44,326 nt of DNA from Lachnospiraceae bacterium (GTDB taxonomy: Bacteria > Bacillota > Clostridia > Lachnospirales > Lachnospiraceae). Under the pieces are notes generated by a model. The model was not told the DNA's origin. It saw only the letters and a list, made by a program, of their open reading frames with translations, and made no database searches. The stretch's first letter is position 1, and each line of letters opens with the position of its first letter. Where the stretch lies: assembly GCA_009911505.1 (NCBI GenBank), contig QXXL01000146.1, positions 1-44,326 of the forward strand. Direction: 5' to 3'. Below are positions 8,068 through 17,100 of the stretch, piece by piece. The position numbers were made by a program, and so were the translations under genes.

Positions 8068-9363
8068 TTACTGTGCTACTGCATACTCATAATCAGCCAT
8101 AAAATTGCTGACCCCGTCCATTGCCAGCTCCTTTGGATCGAGTGCGATTTCGCCGTCGCGTACTTTGTTGTAAGTAATCGGCATATATTGGTGCAGCATA
8201 TTCATTGGTATGGGATATTCTTTTAGATTGGCAAATAATTTGTTCATTGCTTCGGTGACTACGGGCTGTCCGATATAATACCGTGCCCGGTCGGAAAAGC
8301 TGTATTTCCTGGCCAGCGCAAGCTGTTTTTCGTCGCCATGGTAATGCTTCTTCCAGTTGCCAGGCTCGTCCAGCATTGCTTTTTCGAGAACTTCGATAAA
8401 GTTTGCGCGTTTCTCCTTAGGCACCAGCTCTTTTTCCATCAGGCTCAAAGAAAACAGCGCTTCACGCAGCCCATATGTCAGCGCCGGGCCCACTTTTAAA
8501 ATCGCAATGCCGTCTGTAACCATATTCTTTAAGCATTCTGCACTTTGGTAGTCAGTGGAGTGCCCTTCAAAGCAAACCTCCGGATAATCTGCTAAAGCGC
8601 CGCACAGCTTTGTTGCTGCATCGTGGTCATATAAGAATACCTGATCGTCGCCAAATTCCACACCTGGCTGTACTACGACCGCAATGACGTCATTCCAGCC
8701 GTCACCGATGCCGGATTCTTCAAATACACGCTTATAGGTGGCTACCGTATCGCGAAATGCGTCCGGGCTTGTTACTTCAAGCGTATCCTCTGCTTCCTGT
8801 GCGCCGCCTGGTATCGGGACTTCGCTGCCAATGACAAAAACAGGGCGGATAGCGTCCGGCTTTTCGGCCTTTAATTCCTCATAGCCGCGCATGGAAGCTT
8901 TATAAAGCTTTGCGCCACGCCGTGCGATTGTTTCTGTGGACAAAAGCCCTTCCGGATCGTCCGCCACCTTCATGCTTGTATCCAGGTGGATTTTGGTAAA
9001 CCCTGCACGTGTAAACTGGTACACCAGTTCTTCAGAACGGCTCATTGCCTCTTTCTCCGGAAGATCCTGCCAGGTCAAAGGCCCCAGGTGGTCGCCGGCC
9101 AGGATAACCTGATGCTCCGGCAGGCCTTCCTTTGCAGCCATATCTAGTACCATTTTATAAAAGTCCTTTGGCAGCATTCCGGTGTAGCCGCCGTATTGGT
9201 TTACCTGGTTGGCAGTTGCTTCGATGAGTACCGGGGTATTCTGCTCCTTGGCGCGCCGCAGTGCGATTTCAAGTACCAGCGGGTTTGCAGAGCAATAGGA
9301 TGGGATGCCGCATTTTTCCCCCGCCTTGCGCCGTTCCATCATTTCCTGTAATGCGTGTTTCAT
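8068..9363 (-). CDS. kbaZ: Tagatose-1,6-bisphosphate aldolase KbaZ/GatZ-type subunit
   Basis: The 431-residue protein is a full-length member of the KbaZ/GatZ family. Motifs include GIPSYCSANPLVLEIAL, LIEATANQVNQYGGYTG, LAGDHLGPLTWQ, FTKIHLDTSMKVADD and VCFEGHSTDYQ. In enteric bacteria KbaZ pairs with the catalytic class II aldolase KbaY to split tagatose-1,6-bisphosphate into dihydroxyacetone phosphate and glyceraldehyde-3-phosphate, the last step of GalNAc and galactitol use. No kbaY-like gene is in the window, so its partner must be elsewhere or this family member acts alone. The start at 9363 has AGGAGG close by. It follows the deacetylase gene by 24 nt in the same operon. Confidence 0.9.
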   Translation of the reverse strand: MKHALQEMMERRKAGEKCGIPSYCSANPLVLEIALRRAKEQNTPVLIEATANQVNQYGGYTGMLPKDFYKMVLDMAAKEGLPEHQVILAGDHLGPLTWQDLPEKEAMSRSEELVYQFTRAGFTKIHLDTSMKVADDPEGLLSTETIARRGAKLYKASMRGYEELKAEKPDAIRPVFVIGSEVPIPGGAQEAEDTLEVTSPDAFRDTVATYKRVFEESGIGDGWNDVIAVVVQPGVEFGDDQVFLYDHDAATKLCGALADYPEVCFEGHSTDYQSAECLKNMVTDGIAILKVGPALTYGLREALFSLSLMEKELVPKEKRANFIEVLEKAMLDEPGNWKKHYHGDEKQLALARKYSFSDRARYYIGQPVVTEAMNKLFANLKEYPIPMNMLHQYMPITYNKVRDGEIALDPKELAMDGVSNFMADYEYAVAQ

Positions 9364-9387
9364 TTTAAATCCTCCTCTTTGTCTGGC

Positions 9388-10527
9388 TTATAGTTTGGCT
9401 TCGCCCATACAGTAAGTCTGGCGTACCTTGTAATCTGCTTCCAATACAACAATATCTGCATCCATCCCTACACGGATACTTCCCTTGCGGTTATCCACGC
9501 CAAGACAGCGGGCCGGGTTGATGGTACAGGAGTTAATGGCATAATTAAACGGGATTAACGCTTCTTCTACCAGGATGCGCAGGCCTTCGTTCAGCCGCAG
9601 CGTAGAGCCTGCCAGGCCGCCGGTAGAGGTCAGGTGTGCGCTTCCATCCGGATAAATCTCGATTTCATTGCCGCCGAAGATAAATTTGCTGCCTGCCGGG
9701 GACCCTTTTGCCATCAGTGCGTCGGATACCATAATCGAATAATCCGGACCCTTGGACATAAAGTAGTTGTTTAGGGCTGCCGGGGTAGAGTGGCGCCCGT
9801 CGCAGATAATTTCGCCAAACATTGTGCGCAGGCGGTAAGCGGCGCCAACAAGCCCGTTTGCACGGTGGTTAAACGGTGTCATGCCGTTATAAACGTGTGT
9901 CATGGAGCTTGCGCCGTGCGCATAGGCCATTACAGCCTGCTCGTATGTTGCCGCAGAATGGCCGATGCTGACTACAACTCCGTTATCTGTAAGGTAGCGG
10001 GTCAGGGCAAAATCGTCGTCCGTTTCCGTCGCCATGGTGATATAGCGGATATGGCCTTTTGCAGCATCCTGATACCGTTTGAACTGCTCGATCGTAGGCT
10101 TTACAATGTGCTGCTCCGGCTGCGCGCCCTTATATACCATGTCCAGGTAGGGCCCTTCAAAATGTATGCCTAAGATTTCTGCACCCTCATAGCCGTCTTC
10201 CATCACCTTTGCTACGTTGGCAACGGCCTTTGTCAGAACCTCCTCACTCTGCGTAATGGTCGTTGCAAGAAGCGCGGTCACACCTTCGTCCACTACATGC
10301 TTTGTCCAATAACGCAACCCCTCTTCATTAGCGTCGTTGGTGTCAAAGTTGTATGCCCCGTGGCAATGGATGTCTAGAAATCCGGGGACAATTCGCAGGT
10401 CGCCATAATCTGCGTCCGCTTCCTTGCTTCCGTAAGGCAGGATGTCCACGATTTTTCCGCCATCCATCTCAATCGCTGCCGGTACAAACTGGTCTGCAAT
10501 CCATACTTTGTTGCTTTGAATTAACAT
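9388..10527 (-). CDS. agaA: N-acetylgalactosamine-6-phosphate deacetylase (NagA/AgaA family)
   Basis: The 379-residue amidohydrolase carries the NagA metal and catalytic residues. These are HxH in DIHCHG (H54, H56), E124 in HFEGPYL, H190 in SIGHSAAT, H211 in MTHVYNGM and the catalytic D269 in MVSDALMA. The family removes the acetyl group from GlcNAc-6-P or GalNAc-6-P in the cytosol. GalNAc-6-P is preferred here because the gene sits head to head with agaS and next to a KbaZ gene; sequence alone does not separate NagA from AgaA. AGGAGG lies about 9 nt before the ATG. It is the first gene of a minus-strand pair with kbaZ. Confidence 0.88.
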   Translation of the reverse strand: MLIQSNKVWIADQFVPAAIEMDGGKIVDILPYGSKEADADYGDLRIVPGFLDIHCHGAYNFDTNDANEEGLRYWTKHVVDEGVTALLATTITQSEEVLTKAVANVAKVMEDGYEGAEILGIHFEGPYLDMVYKGAQPEQHIVKPTIEQFKRYQDAAKGHIRYITMATETDDDFALTRYLTDNGVVVSIGHSAATYEQAVMAYAHGASSMTHVYNGMTPFNHRANGLVGAAYRLRTMFGEIICDGRHSTPAALNNYFMSKGPDYSIMVSDALMAKGSPAGSKFIFGGNEIEIYPDGSAHLTSTGGLAGSTLRLNEGLRILVEEALIPFNYAINSCTINPARCLGVDNRKGSIRVGMDADIVVLEADYKVRQTYCMGEAKL

Positions 10528-10555
10528 TGTAAAAACTCCTCCTGTTCTTATTTTT

Positions 10556-10589
10556 AAATAGCTAAATAGCTGACTATAAAATCATTATA
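10556..10589 (-). promoter_or_regulatory. agaA -10 box with tandem AAATAGCT repeats
   Basis: On the minus strand a perfect TATAAT (10589-10584) lies about 57 nt before agaA; the -35 region is poor. Just downstream of the expected start point, AAATAGCT occurs twice in tandem on the plus strand (10556-10563 and 10564-10571). The position and the poor -35 box suggest an operator for a regulator of the aga genes, which is an inference. Confidence 0.45.
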
Positions 10590-10652
10590 ACACTCAAATA
10601 AGAAAAAAATTTGCAGATTTTGTGGAAATAATTGCCTATTTTAATGCTTGTA

Positions 10653-10682
10653 TTGTTTTTTTCAGAAATTATAAGGTATAAT
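10653..10682 (+). promoter_or_regulatory. Promoter of the agaS operon
   Basis: TTGTTT (10653-10658), 18 nt and a consensus TATAAT (10677-10682) lie 35 nt before the start codon of agaS. The element diverges from the agaA promoter, with about 64 nt between them. Confidence 0.6.
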
Positions 10683-10717
10683 TAAGAATAAAAATGTAAA
10701 AGGAGGTATTTACAGAG

Positions 10718-11896
10718 ATGAACATTTTTGCTATTTCCCAGGATAAGATGCAGGAAACATCATCCGAATTCACATTGACAGAGATTAACCAGCAGCCTTC
10801 CACGTGGAAGAAGACCTGTGCCCAGATTGCAGAATGCAAGGATAAATTACAGGCATTTTTGGATCAGGTATTGAAACAGGATGATTTTGACGTGATTTTG
10901 ACAGGGGCGGGTACAAGTGAATTTGTAGGCAACGCCCTGTACCCAGCGCTGACTGCAAAGTATGGTTTTAAGGTAAAATCCTATGCGACAACGGATATAG
11001 TGCCTTCGCCGGAGAGCTTTTTATCCCGTACTAAGCCGACTATCCTTGTCAGCTTTGGCCGTTCCGGCAATTCCCCAGAGTCTTTAGGGGCAGTCAATGC
11101 AGCGGAGGTTGTATGCCAGAATCTGTTCCATCTTTTTGTAACCTGTAACCATGAAGGGACGCTTTCTAAGCTGGCAGAAGAGCGTGATAACAGCTTTGCG
11201 TTAAACCTTACACCGGAGACACATGACAAGTCTTTTGCAATGACCTCCAGCTTTTCCAATATGTACCTTGCAACCTACCTTGCATTTAACTTAGACCGTC
11301 TAGACGAGATTACCGCAAAGGTAGAAAAAGTATGCGCAGCCGGTACGAATTTCTTGGACAGCCAATATCCGGTTGTACAGCAGATTGTAGACGAGTTTGC
11401 ATTTAACCGCATCGTATACCTTGGGAATGAAGCATTAAAGGGTGTTTCCCAGGAGTCTGCGCTTAAGATGTTAGAGCTGACGGCTGGCCAGGTAGCTACA
11501 ATGTATGACGGCCCGCTTGGGTTCCGCCACGGCCCCAAATCTGTCATCGACGACGGGACATTAACTGTCATTTATTTGAGTGACGATGCGTACCGCCGCA
11601 AATATGAGCTGGATCTGATCAAAGAGATGAGCCCGCAGAGGAAAAAGAACCGTATAGCCGCTGTAATGAACACCCCATGCGAGGAAGTAAAGGGGCTTGT
11701 GGATTATACGCTTGAATTTACAATTGGGGAAGCAATGGACAACATATTGCTTGGGCTGGATTATATTCTGTTCGCCCAGGCGCTTGCAACGCTCAAATCC
11801 CTTTCCCTTGGGATCACGCCGGACAATCCATGCCCGACAGGCGAAGTAAACCGTGTGGTAAAAGGTGTAACCTTATACCCATATGAACTGGCATAA
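10718..11896 (+). CDS. agaS: SIS-domain sugar isomerase/deaminase AgaS
   Basis: The 392-residue protein has two SIS (sugar isomerase) domains at about 45-200 and 215-360. Phosphosugar-binding signatures include TGAGTSEFVGNAL, LVSFGRSGNSPES and KGVSQESALKMLELTAGQV. The length and the C-terminal FNPCPTGEVNRVV-like stretch (DNPCPTGEVNRVVKG) fit AgaS, the galactosamine-6-phosphate deaminase/isomerase that gives tagatose-6-phosphate and ammonia. The context supports this: a deacetylase for the preceding step is divergent, and a PTS IIA gene follows by 26 nt. AGGAGG (10701-10706) precedes ATG 10718. Expression is probably induced by GalNAc together with the divergent agaA-kbaZ unit. Confidence 0.92.
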   Translation: MNIFAISQDKMQETSSEFTLTEINQQPSTWKKTCAQIAECKDKLQAFLDQVLKQDDFDVILTGAGTSEFVGNALYPALTAKYGFKVKSYATTDIVPSPESFLSRTKPTILVSFGRSGNSPESLGAVNAAEVVCQNLFHLFVTCNHEGTLSKLAEERDNSFALNLTPETHDKSFAMTSSFSNMYLATYLAFNLDRLDEITAKVEKVCAAGTNFLDSQYPVVQQIVDEFAFNRIVYLGNEALKGVSQESALKMLELTAGQVATMYDGPLGFRHGPKSVIDDGTLTVIYLSDDAYRRKYELDLIKEMSPQRKKNRIAAVMNTPCEEVKGLVDYTLEFTIGEAMDNILLGLDYILFAQALATLKSLSLGITPDNPCPTGEVNRVVKGVTLYPYELA

Positions 11897-11922
11897 AAGC
11901 TTTAAACAGGAGGTAGGATAGT

Positions 11923-12363
11923 ATGGTAGGTTTGTTAATTACAGGGCATGGCCATTTTGCAACGGGCCTGGGGTCAAGCTTAGAGCTGATTACCGGCAAT
12001 ACAGAGCATATTGTCTATGTGGATTTTGAAGAAAGCCATTCAACAGAGGTGTTGACAGAAAATTTAAATAAAGGGTTTGATGAATTAAAGGATTGTGACG
12101 GTGTCCTTGTACTTTCCGATTTAGCGGGCGGTTCGCCGTTTAAGTGCTCTGTGGAGTGCAAATATGCGCGTGCCGGCCAGAAGATTGAAGTAGTATCAGG
12201 CTCTAACCTGGCGATGTTAATTGAAGCGTCTATGGCGATTGACGATTATGATTCTCCATTGGAATTTGCGGAAGAGATGATCGCTTCCGGGAAAGATGCA
12301 ATTGTCCGTTTTGAGCTGGAAGAGCGTGCCAGTGAGGATAATTCAGAAGAGGACGGGATCTAA
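11923..12363 (+). CDS. agaF: PTS EIIA component, mannose/GalNAc family
   Basis: The 146-residue protein is a mannose-family EIIA domain. The phosphorylated histidine is H9 in LLITGHGHFATG, and the conserved VLVLSDLAGGSPFK and VVSGSNLAMLIEA segments are present. It takes a phosphate from HPr and passes it to the cognate IIB, which phosphorylates the incoming sugar. Gene context points to GalNAc or galactosamine. The acidic C-terminal tail (ERASEDNSEEDG) is unusual. IIB, IIC and IID genes are absent from the window, so the permease must be encoded elsewhere. It lies 26 nt after agaS with its own GGAGG. Confidence 0.88.
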   Translation: MVGLLITGHGHFATGLGSSLELITGNTEHIVYVDFEESHSTEVLTENLNKGFDELKDCDGVLVLSDLAGGSPFKCSVECKYARAGQKIEVVSGSNLAMLIEASMAIDDYDSPLEFAEEMIASGKDAIVRFELEERASEDNSEEDGI

Positions 12364-12366
12364 ATT

Positions 12367-12666
12367 ATGAGTAGTATCAATTGGGAAGTAGTTGGCTGGA
12401 CTTGTATTACATTAGCGGTTCTATTTGGGATAATCGGCACGATTGTCGCTATTATTTCCGCTAGGAATGTACGAAAGCGCCGGGAAGCCCTGGGCGAAGT
12501 GCATACGGAGCTTAAAATCGGCAGCCAGGTGATGTTTGCCGGAGGGATTTATGGAAAGGTCGTAGGAATTGAAGAAGAAACGGTAAATGTAGAGGTGGCA
12601 AAAAGTACGGTCATTAAGATTTCCCGGTATGCTATTCAGGCCTTTGTGGATTCTGAAACTAAATAA
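12367..12666 (+). CDS. YajC-like membrane protein linked to the PTS
   Basis: The 99-residue protein has one N-terminal transmembrane helix (about residues 8-32) and a small cytoplasmic domain. That domain has the YajC pattern, a basic stretch then LKIGSQVMFAGGIYGKVVGIEEETVNVEV. YajC is an accessory of the SecDF translocon. However, YajC-like genes are also a recurrent member of mannose-family PTS operons, for example the streptococcal hyaluronan locus, where their role is unknown. Here it is 3 nt after the EIIA stop and before a strong terminator. I therefore read it as a PTS-associated paralogue rather than the housekeeping yajC. Its ribosome binding site lies in the end of the EIIA gene. 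Confidence 0.8.
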   Translation: MSSINWEVVGWTCITLAVLFGIIGTIVAIISARNVRKRREALGEVHTELKIGSQVMFAGGIYGKVVGIEEETVNVEVAKSTVIKISRYAIQAFVDSETK

Positions 12667-12667
12667 T

Positions 12668-12709
12668 AAAACGCTGCGGCAGTGCGAATGCATGAGCCGC
12701 AGCGTTTTT
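12668..12709 (+). terminator. Intrinsic terminator of the agaS operon
   Basis: AAAACGCTGCGGC (12668-12680) pairs with 12696-12708 and is followed by a T run. This closes agaS-agaF-yajC. Confidence 0.9.
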
Positions 12710-12752
12710 ATTTGGGGTTGATGGCCTGGCCTGCTCCCGTCACAACGCCTTT

Positions 12753-13949
12753 TTACTGCATTTTATACAATGTCTTGGAATACTCGCTTGGCGCAATATG
12801 GTACTTTTGCGTAAATGCCCTGGAAAAATAATGGATGGAACTAAATCCAAGCTTCAAAGCAATCTCACTAATGGTATACCGGTTCTCGCAGATAAGCTGC
12901 CTGCTCTTTTCCAGCTTCAGGTCGTTAATGTATTTCTTTGGCGGCTGGTTTAAGTTCTCCTTAAACAGTGCCTGGAGGGAAGAACGTGACAGGGAGAATT
13001 TCTGGCAGATCTCCGCAATTGTAATTGGTTCGTGGATCGTATCATGGATATACGCAAGGATCTTGTTTAAAATTTCATCCTGGTAGTACTGCCTTGCCCC
13101 GGTGACGGGATGCTCGTCCTTCTGCTCAATAAACTGGGCCTGGAAAAGGCGCAGGATCGTTTCCTGGAGCAGGCAGAGCATCAGGCTGTCTGCATAAGGT
13201 ACCTGCGAAGAGCTTTCCATAATAAATGACTTGATCAGGGTATAGATTTTTTTGTCGTGGTGGAACACTTGGTTAATCAGCGGCTCATAGTAGGTATCTT
13301 CTGCATTCTGGGCAGGCTTCATGTCAAATATTATGGTGACATAGGAGCAGGAGCTTCCTTCTGGAATGTGCTGGGTATGGAACTGGCGCGGCCCGTAAAT
13401 GATTAGCTCCTTCTCTTTTAGTTCGTAGGTTTTACCATCCACCTCTGTGAGCAGGCTTCCCCAGTCCACATAAGTCAGTTCAAAAAATGAATGCGTTTCC
13501 CCTTTGAAACGGTATCCCGAATTGCGGATGGAGTAGTAGTAGCCTAAAATCTCGTTGATCTGGACACGGGGGAGGATCCTGGTGAAAGTATAGGGCGGCA
13601 TGATACTTTTGACGGCAAAGGAGTACGACGGTGTTGTGATAACTTTATACGTGACGTTAGGTGTAATTGCTATCAGCGTAAAATAAATATCAGGGTTAAT
13701 ACGCACCATCCGGTGGACGGCAAATGCTTCCATTATCTCCGCTTGGGGCTCCATGCCTACAATAAGCGCCGCCAGACCGCTTTGTATCTCGATGCAGACC
13801 TCGCAGTTAAAATGGTAGAACTGGCTGACGTTTGGCTTGTTGGTGGCCTGCCAGTTCTGGCTGATTAAATCAGTGTGCCCAAGATGAATGGGCTGCTCAT
13901 AGACAGAGCCGTATTTTTTGAATTCGATATTGGATGTTTTTAGCTGCAT
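12753..13949 (-). CDS. AraC-family transcriptional regulator
   Basis: The 398-residue protein ends in a complete AraC/XylS DNA-binding domain (about 300-398). Both helix-turn-helix units are visible: ITIAEICQKFSLSRSSLQALF and YTISEIALKLGFSSIHYFSRAF, followed by the YHIAPSEYSK end. A cupin-like sensor region lies at about 150-245 (HSFFELTYVDWGSL, KELIIYGPRQFHTQHI). The first about 125 residues are an extra domain I cannot assign. It is transcribed divergently from the first GH31 gene and sits next to the aga operon. It is therefore the best candidate activator of the GH31 genes, perhaps sensing a GalNAc-derived ligand; this is inferred from position only. GGAGGTG precedes the ATG. Confidence 0.9.
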   Translation of the reverse strand: MQLKTSNIEFKKYGSVYEQPIHLGHTDLISQNWQATNKPNVSQFYHFNCEVCIEIQSGLAALIVGMEPQAEIMEAFAVHRMVRINPDIYFTLIAITPNVTYKVITTPSYSFAVKSIMPPYTFTRILPRVQINEILGYYYSIRNSGYRFKGETHSFFELTYVDWGSLLTEVDGKTYELKEKELIIYGPRQFHTQHIPEGSSCSYVTIIFDMKPAQNAEDTYYEPLINQVFHHDKKIYTLIKSFIMESSSQVPYADSLMLCLLQETILRLFQAQFIEQKDEHPVTGARQYYQDEILNKILAYIHDTIHEPITIAEICQKFSLSRSSLQALFKENLNQPPKKYINDLKLEKSRQLICENRYTISEIALKLGFSSIHYFSRAFTQKYHIAPSEYSKTLYKMQ

Positions 13950-13970
13950 ACAACACCTCCAGTAAAACCT

Positions 13971-13999
13971 ATTATATAAAATTTTTCGTGGAATGTCTA
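13971..13999 (-). promoter_or_regulatory. Promoter of the AraC regulator gene
   Basis: On the minus strand TAGACA (13999-13994), 17 nt and TATAAT (13976-13971) give a near-consensus sigma-A promoter 21 nt before the start codon. Confidence 0.75.
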
Positions 14000-14051
14000 C
14001 AAATAAAAAACGAGAAATTACAAAAAAGTGATAAATTTATGCAAAGATCCA

Positions 14052-14110
14052 TTGTTTAAAATAAGATATTATAGTATTACTTAACATAATAACCAATTTG
14101 TTCATATTGG
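14052..14110 (+). promoter_or_regulatory. Putative promoter and leader hairpin of GH31 gene 1
   Basis: TTGTTT (14052-14057), 17 nt and TATTAC (14075-14080) form a weak promoter, as expected if an activator is needed. CCAAT (14093-14097) and ATTGG (14106-14110) form a small hairpin ending 5 nt before the AGGAGG at 14116. Comparable hairpins precede the other two GH31 genes. Confidence 0.4.
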
Positions 14111-14131
14111 GTAAAAGGAGGAAATGAAAAA

Positions 14132-17100
14132 ATGAACAAAAAGTACCAGGCAAAGAGATTTGCAAAAAAGGCAACTGCGCTGGCCACTGTGTTTGGGATG
14201 GCAGCCTCTTTGATACCTGCAGTGCCGATGCAGGTAAAAGCGGAGGACTTTGCGGGAACACTGACAGAGGTCAAAGCAGTTGAAGTCGACAAGACGGACA
14301 AGAACATTGTATGGGTGACCTTTAACGGCGACATCAAAGGAAAGCTTACATTTTTGGACGACGGGATTTTCCGTTACAATGTAGACCCGTCTGGGGAATT
14401 CGCCAAATATGCGACGCCCAGACAAGGAACGCATGTGGGAAGGATCCAGCAGTATCCGGATGAATCGGAGAACTACTCCCATCCGGAAGCGGCAGTTACC
14501 GAAGCGGACGGAAATATAACAATTACAAGCGGCGGTGTTTCGGTTGTCTTTGACAAAGATACGGCGCTTATGTCGATCAAAAAAGGCAATAAGACCGTTA
14601 TGGAAGAGAAAGAACCCCTTATATTGGAAGAAGGCAGGAACGTACAGACATTAAAGAAACGGGACGGTGAAAACTTCTATGGCGGCGGTATGCAGAACGG
14701 ACGTTTTGTACATACTGGAGAATCCATTAATATCGTAAATGAAGGGAAGTGGGTTGACGGCAACGTAACCTCTCCGAACCCGTTTTATTACACTACGGAC
14801 GGATATGGCGTGCTGCGTAATACATTCCATGACGGGTTTTATAATTTCGGCAAGGCAGAAGCGGATACAGTTGAGGCGGTTCATGATTCCGAGAGTGAAT
14901 TTGACGCGTATTACTTTGTGGCAAAATCAGACGACGGAAGAAAAGTAACGCAGGAGATTTTACAGGAGTTCTATAAAGTAACCGGTAATCCGGTGCTGCT
15001 GCCGGAATATGCATATTATGTAGGGCATTTGAATGCATATAACCGCGATTCCTGGTCAGATGAATCTGGTAGTAAGGCATGGACGGTGAAAGGGACGGAT
15101 CCGGCAGACAGCGAAGGTACGACGACATACGAAAGCGGTATGGCTGCCGGCTATGTATTAGAACCGGGTATGCACTCGGAGAGCTTAAACGGGGAAGGGC
15201 CGAAAGCAGAAACCAAAGGGACGTTTCCGGATAACGTAGATACCCCGTATGAATATTCCGCAAGGAAGGTCATTGACAATTATCTGGCATATGATATGCC
15301 GTTGGGATTCTTCCTTCCGAATGACGGCTATGGCGCAGGTTATGGGCAGAACGGTTACTATCAGACTGGGGGCGTGAATCAGGACGGAAGCAGCAGCCCG
15401 GAACGAATTGCAGCCGTAGATGCAAACGTGGGGAACTTAAAGGATTTTGCCGATTATGCGGCTTCTAAGGGTGTGGCAACCGGGCTTTGGACACAGAGCT
15501 ACCTGGTGCCGGATTCAAATCCGAATACAGAGTGGCATTTACTGCGCGATTTTAGGAAAGAGGTCGGCGCGGGTGTTACGACATTAAAGACGGACGTTGC
15601 ATGGGTCGGCGACGGTTATTCCATGCAGCTTGACGGCGTAAAGACCGCATATGATGTGGCTACATCGGTAGTGAATACACGTCCGAATATTATATCCTTG
15701 TGCGGATGGGCGGGTTCGCACCGTTACAACGGCATCTGGTCCGGTGATCAGACGGGCGGTAACTGGGAATATATCCGCTTCCATATCCCGACCTTTATCG
15801 GCTGCTCCTTAAGCGGAAACCCGAACGTAGGAAGCGACATGGACGGTATCTTTGGCGGCGATGCAGTGCTTGCTACCAGGGATTACCAGTGGAAGACATT
15901 TACACAGCTGATGCTGAATATGGACGGCTGGGGTTCTTATGTGAAAGCGCCGTATACATTTGGTGATCCGTATACCGGAATTAGCCGTATGTACTTAAAG
16001 CTGAAAAGTACATTGATGCCGTATCTGTATACATCGGCGTATGCTGCATCTAATATTGATACGGGCAACGATGATACTGGGCTTCCGATGATCCGTGCGA
16101 TGCACTTAGAGTATCCGGAAGATGATTATGCGTACAGTAAAGAAATGCAGTATCAGTATATGTTCGGCGGTAGCGTACTGGTTGCTCCGATTTACCAGAA
16201 TACTGCTGCAGACGAAAACGGCAACGATATCCGTAACAGGATTTATCTGCCAGATCCCGACCAAATTTGGGTAGATTTCCTTACCGGGGAACAGTATCGC
16301 GGCGGACAGATCTTAAATAACTACGATGCCCCGCTCTGGAAGCTGCCGGCATTTGTAAAGAATGGTGCAATCATTCCACAGTATGAAGCGAACAACAGTG
16401 CATACCAGATCAAAAAAGAGAACAGGATTGTAGAATTCTGGCCGGAAGGTGAGACGGCATACACAGCGGTAGAGGATGACGGTTCTTATTTGAAAAACGA
16501 TATGACGCCAGATGATGATTACGGCGTAATTGACAATATTTCTTATGGGCCGCACGTATCGACCAGATATACCTCTAAGGTAGAAGGTACAAAAGCAACT
16601 TTAACAGCAGAGAAATCCACGGGCACCTATAACGGATACAAAAAAGACAAGAATACAACATTTGTCGTACATGTTTCCAAAGAGCCGACAGGCATTGTTG
16701 CCAAAAACGGCGACAGCGCGCTGACAGCAGAAAAAGCTGCTTCCAAAGAGGCATTTGATCAAGCAGTACCGGAAGCGGGAAAGGCAGTATGGTTCTATGA
16801 CGCAGCTCCGGCTATCGAAACCTATGCGTCAGAGAAAGAAACGGCATTTAAGGAAATGGTAGCTAATGTAAAGGTTGCTCCGAAGCTGTATGTAAAATTT
16901 GCGCAGGCAGATGCACAGGCAGCAGCCCAGACGCTAGTTATCGAAGGGTTTGAAAATGACGGCAAGCTTTCTGCAAATCAGGAAAACAGCGAACTGAGCG
17001 TTCCGGATATGACGGAAGACGTAGAAGCAAAAACACCGACAAGCATTAAAGTGGATTGGGAAAAAGTAGAAGGCGCAACCAGCTATGAACTGATGCTTGA

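Noticed and set aside
9790..10173. Plus-strand open frame opposite agaA
   Set aside because: The agaA reading on the minus strand has all catalytic residues; the opposite frame has no family features or ribosome binding site.
14124..14135. Mini-ORF ATG AAA AAA TGA overlapping the start codon of GH31 paralogue 1
   Set aside because: Its ATG is only 2 nt after AGGAGG, too close for initiation; probably chance in an A-rich leader.
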